A DNA stretch of 5,850 bases from Xanthobacteraceae bacterium. GTDB lineage: Bacteria; Pseudomonadota; Alphaproteobacteria; Rhizobiales; Xanthobacteraceae. The notes under the pieces were generated by a model. It had not been told where the DNA came from. It ran no database searches and worked only from the letters and a program-made list of their open reading frames with translations. Where the stretch lies: positions 1 to 5,850 of the forward strand of contig JASHRR010000493.1 in assembly GCA_030037185.1 (NCBI GenBank), read 5' to 3'. Below are positions 4,737-5,850 of this stretch, in pieces. The position numbers and the translations under genes are program-made. Numbering within the stretch: the stretch's first letter is position 1; every line of letters begins with the position of its first letter.

Positions 4737-5850
4737 TTACGCCTTCCCGTATCCGCCCGCGGTCGGGGTCTGGATGATGATCGCGTCGCCGGCATCCACC
4801 ATTGTGGCGTCGGCTCCCGACAGACTCTCCATTCCGCCGCCGGCGCGGCGCACCCAGTTCTCGCCGACCTGGCCCGGCTCGCCGCCCGCAAGCCCGAACG
4901 GTGGCACGCGACGGTGCCCGGATAGAATCGTGCATTCCATCCTTTCGAGAAACCTGATGGTGCGACGGACGCCGTCGCCGGCGTTCCATTTGCCGCGCCC
5001 ACCAGAGCGGGAGCGAATGTGGAAATCCTCGAGCACTACCGGATAGCGGAATTCGAGCACCTCCGGATCGGTGAGACGCGTGTTCGTCATGTGGGTGTGC
5101 ACCGCGTCGGTGCCCGGGAAACCCGGCCCTGCCGGAGAGCCCGAGCAGATCGTTTCATAATATTGATAGCGCGCATTGCCGAAGTTGAGGTTGTTCATGG
5201 TGCCTTGGGCAGCCGCCAGTGCGCCGAGCGCGCCGAACAGCGTATCCGTCACCGCCTGGCTCACCTCCACGTTCCCGGCCACCACGGCGGCCGGATATTC
5301 CGGCGACAGCATCGAGCGTCGAGGAATCACAATATTGATCGGCCGCAGGCACCCGGCATTCATCGGGATATCGTCGTCTACCATGACGCGGAACACATAG
5401 AGCACGGCGGCGCGTGTCACCGGCTCGGGCGCGTTGAAATTGGTGGGCTGCTGCGGCGAGGTGCCGGTGAAGTCCACGGTCGCCTCCCGTCTCTCCCTGT
5501 CGACCGCGATCTTCACCCGGATTACGGTGCCCTGATCCATCTCGTAGGCGAACTCGGAATCGTGGAGCCGGTCGATAACGCGCCGCACGCTCTCGGCGGC
5601 GTTGTCCTGCACGTGCTGCATGTACGCCTTTACCACCGGCAGTGTGAAATGCGCCGTCATCTTGCGCAATTCCTGCACGCCCTTTTCATTGGCGGCGATC
5701 TGGGCTTTGATATCGTTGACGTTCTGGAGCGCATTGCGGGCAGGGTATTTAGCGCCGTTAAGGAGGGCATAGAGTTCCGCCTCACCGAAATGGCCGCGAT
5801 CCACCACCTTGAAATTATCGATATAGACGCCCTCCTCCTCGATGGTCCTG
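4737..5850 (-). CDS. hyuB: Hydantoinase B/oxoprolinase family subunit, 5' end missing
   Basis: This is the B subunit of the ATP-dependent hydantoinase/oxoprolinase family, which normally works in the cytoplasm with an A subunit to open hydantoin or 5-oxoproline-like rings. Acetophenone or acetone carboxylase subunits are related alternatives. The frame is open to the right edge (last whole codon 5849-5847) and ends with TAA at 4739-4737, leaving 370 visible residues. The family length is about 520-600, so some 150-230 N-terminal residues are outside. The GTG at 5807 is internal, as the preceding TIEEEGVYIDNFKVVDRGHF is typical family sequence. Numbered from the first visible residue, the landmarks are DFTGTSPQ (126-133), NAG (164-166), VVAGNVEVSQ (189-198), GTMNN (216-220), YYETI (230-234), HTHMTNT (251-257), SGGRGKWNAGDG (282-293) and the glycine-rich tail TPTAGGYG (361-368). 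No frameshift is seen. The A subunit would be expected to the right. Exact substrate is unknown. Confidence 0.93.
   Translation of the reverse strand, partial: RTIEEEGVYIDNFKVVDRGHFGEAELYALLNGAKYPARNALQNVNDIKAQIAANEKGVQELRKMTAHFTLPVVKAYMQHVQDNAAESVRRVIDRLHDSEFAYEMDQGTVIRVKIAVDRERREATVDFTGTSPQQPTNFNAPEPVTRAAVLYVFRVMVDDDIPMNAGCLRPINIVIPRRSMLSPEYPAAVVAGNVEVSQAVTDTLFGALGALAAAQGTMNNLNFGNARYQYYETICSGSPAGPGFPGTDAVHTHMTNTRLTDPEVLEFRYPVVLEDFHIRSRSGGRGKWNAGDGVRRTIRFLERMECTILSGHRRVPPFGLAGGEPGQVGENWVRRAGGGMESLSGADATMVDAGDAIIIQTPTAGGYGKA

Noticed and set aside
4517..5002. A 161-codon minus-strand open frame overlapping the 3' ends of the small gene and the hydantoinase gene.
   Set aside because: The composition is Arg/Ser/Ala-rich without motifs, and it overlaps the hydantoinase C-terminus in another frame.

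Overview
The window is GC-rich chromosomal DNA of alphaproteobacterial type. The likely source is Hyphomicrobiales, in the Bradyrhizobium/Rhodopseudomonas group. This is an inference from the strong GC bias at third codon positions, a Bug-type solute receptor, a Tim44-like membrane protein, strong GGAGG ribosome binding sites and long GC-rich intergenic hairpins. No marker gene settles the genus.

Layout: (1) 1-1525, plus strand: the C-terminal ~507 residues of a YtcJ-type amidohydrolase, cut by the left edge. (2) 1526-1733: a convergent gap with a 9-bp inverted repeat. (3) 1734-2735, minus strand: a complete Bug/TctC periplasmic solute-binding protein. (4) 2736-3038: a divergent control region with several inverted repeats. 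(5) 3039-3989, plus strand: a complete membrane-anchored protein with a C-terminal Tim44-like domain. (6) 3990-4265: a long stem-loop (probable terminator), then an AT-rich promoter-like stretch with a near-perfect tandem repeat and an 8-bp palindromic repeat. (7) 4266-4574, plus strand: a 102-residue exported protein of unknown function with two cysteines and a Tat-like signal. (8) 4575-4736: a convergent gap. (9) 4737-5850, minus strand: the C-terminal ~370 residues of a hydantoinase B/oxoprolinase subunit, cut by the right edge.

The amidohydrolase, the solute receptor and the hydantoinase B subunit would all suit uptake and ring or amide opening of an organic nitrogen compound. They are not co-transcribed, however, and two unrelated envelope genes lie between them, so a shared pathway is only a hypothesis. 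I see no mobile element, CRISPR array, tRNA or rRNA. I also found no clear evidence of an undescribed multigene system. The most interesting local item is the small exported protein and its structured upstream region at 4160-4574.
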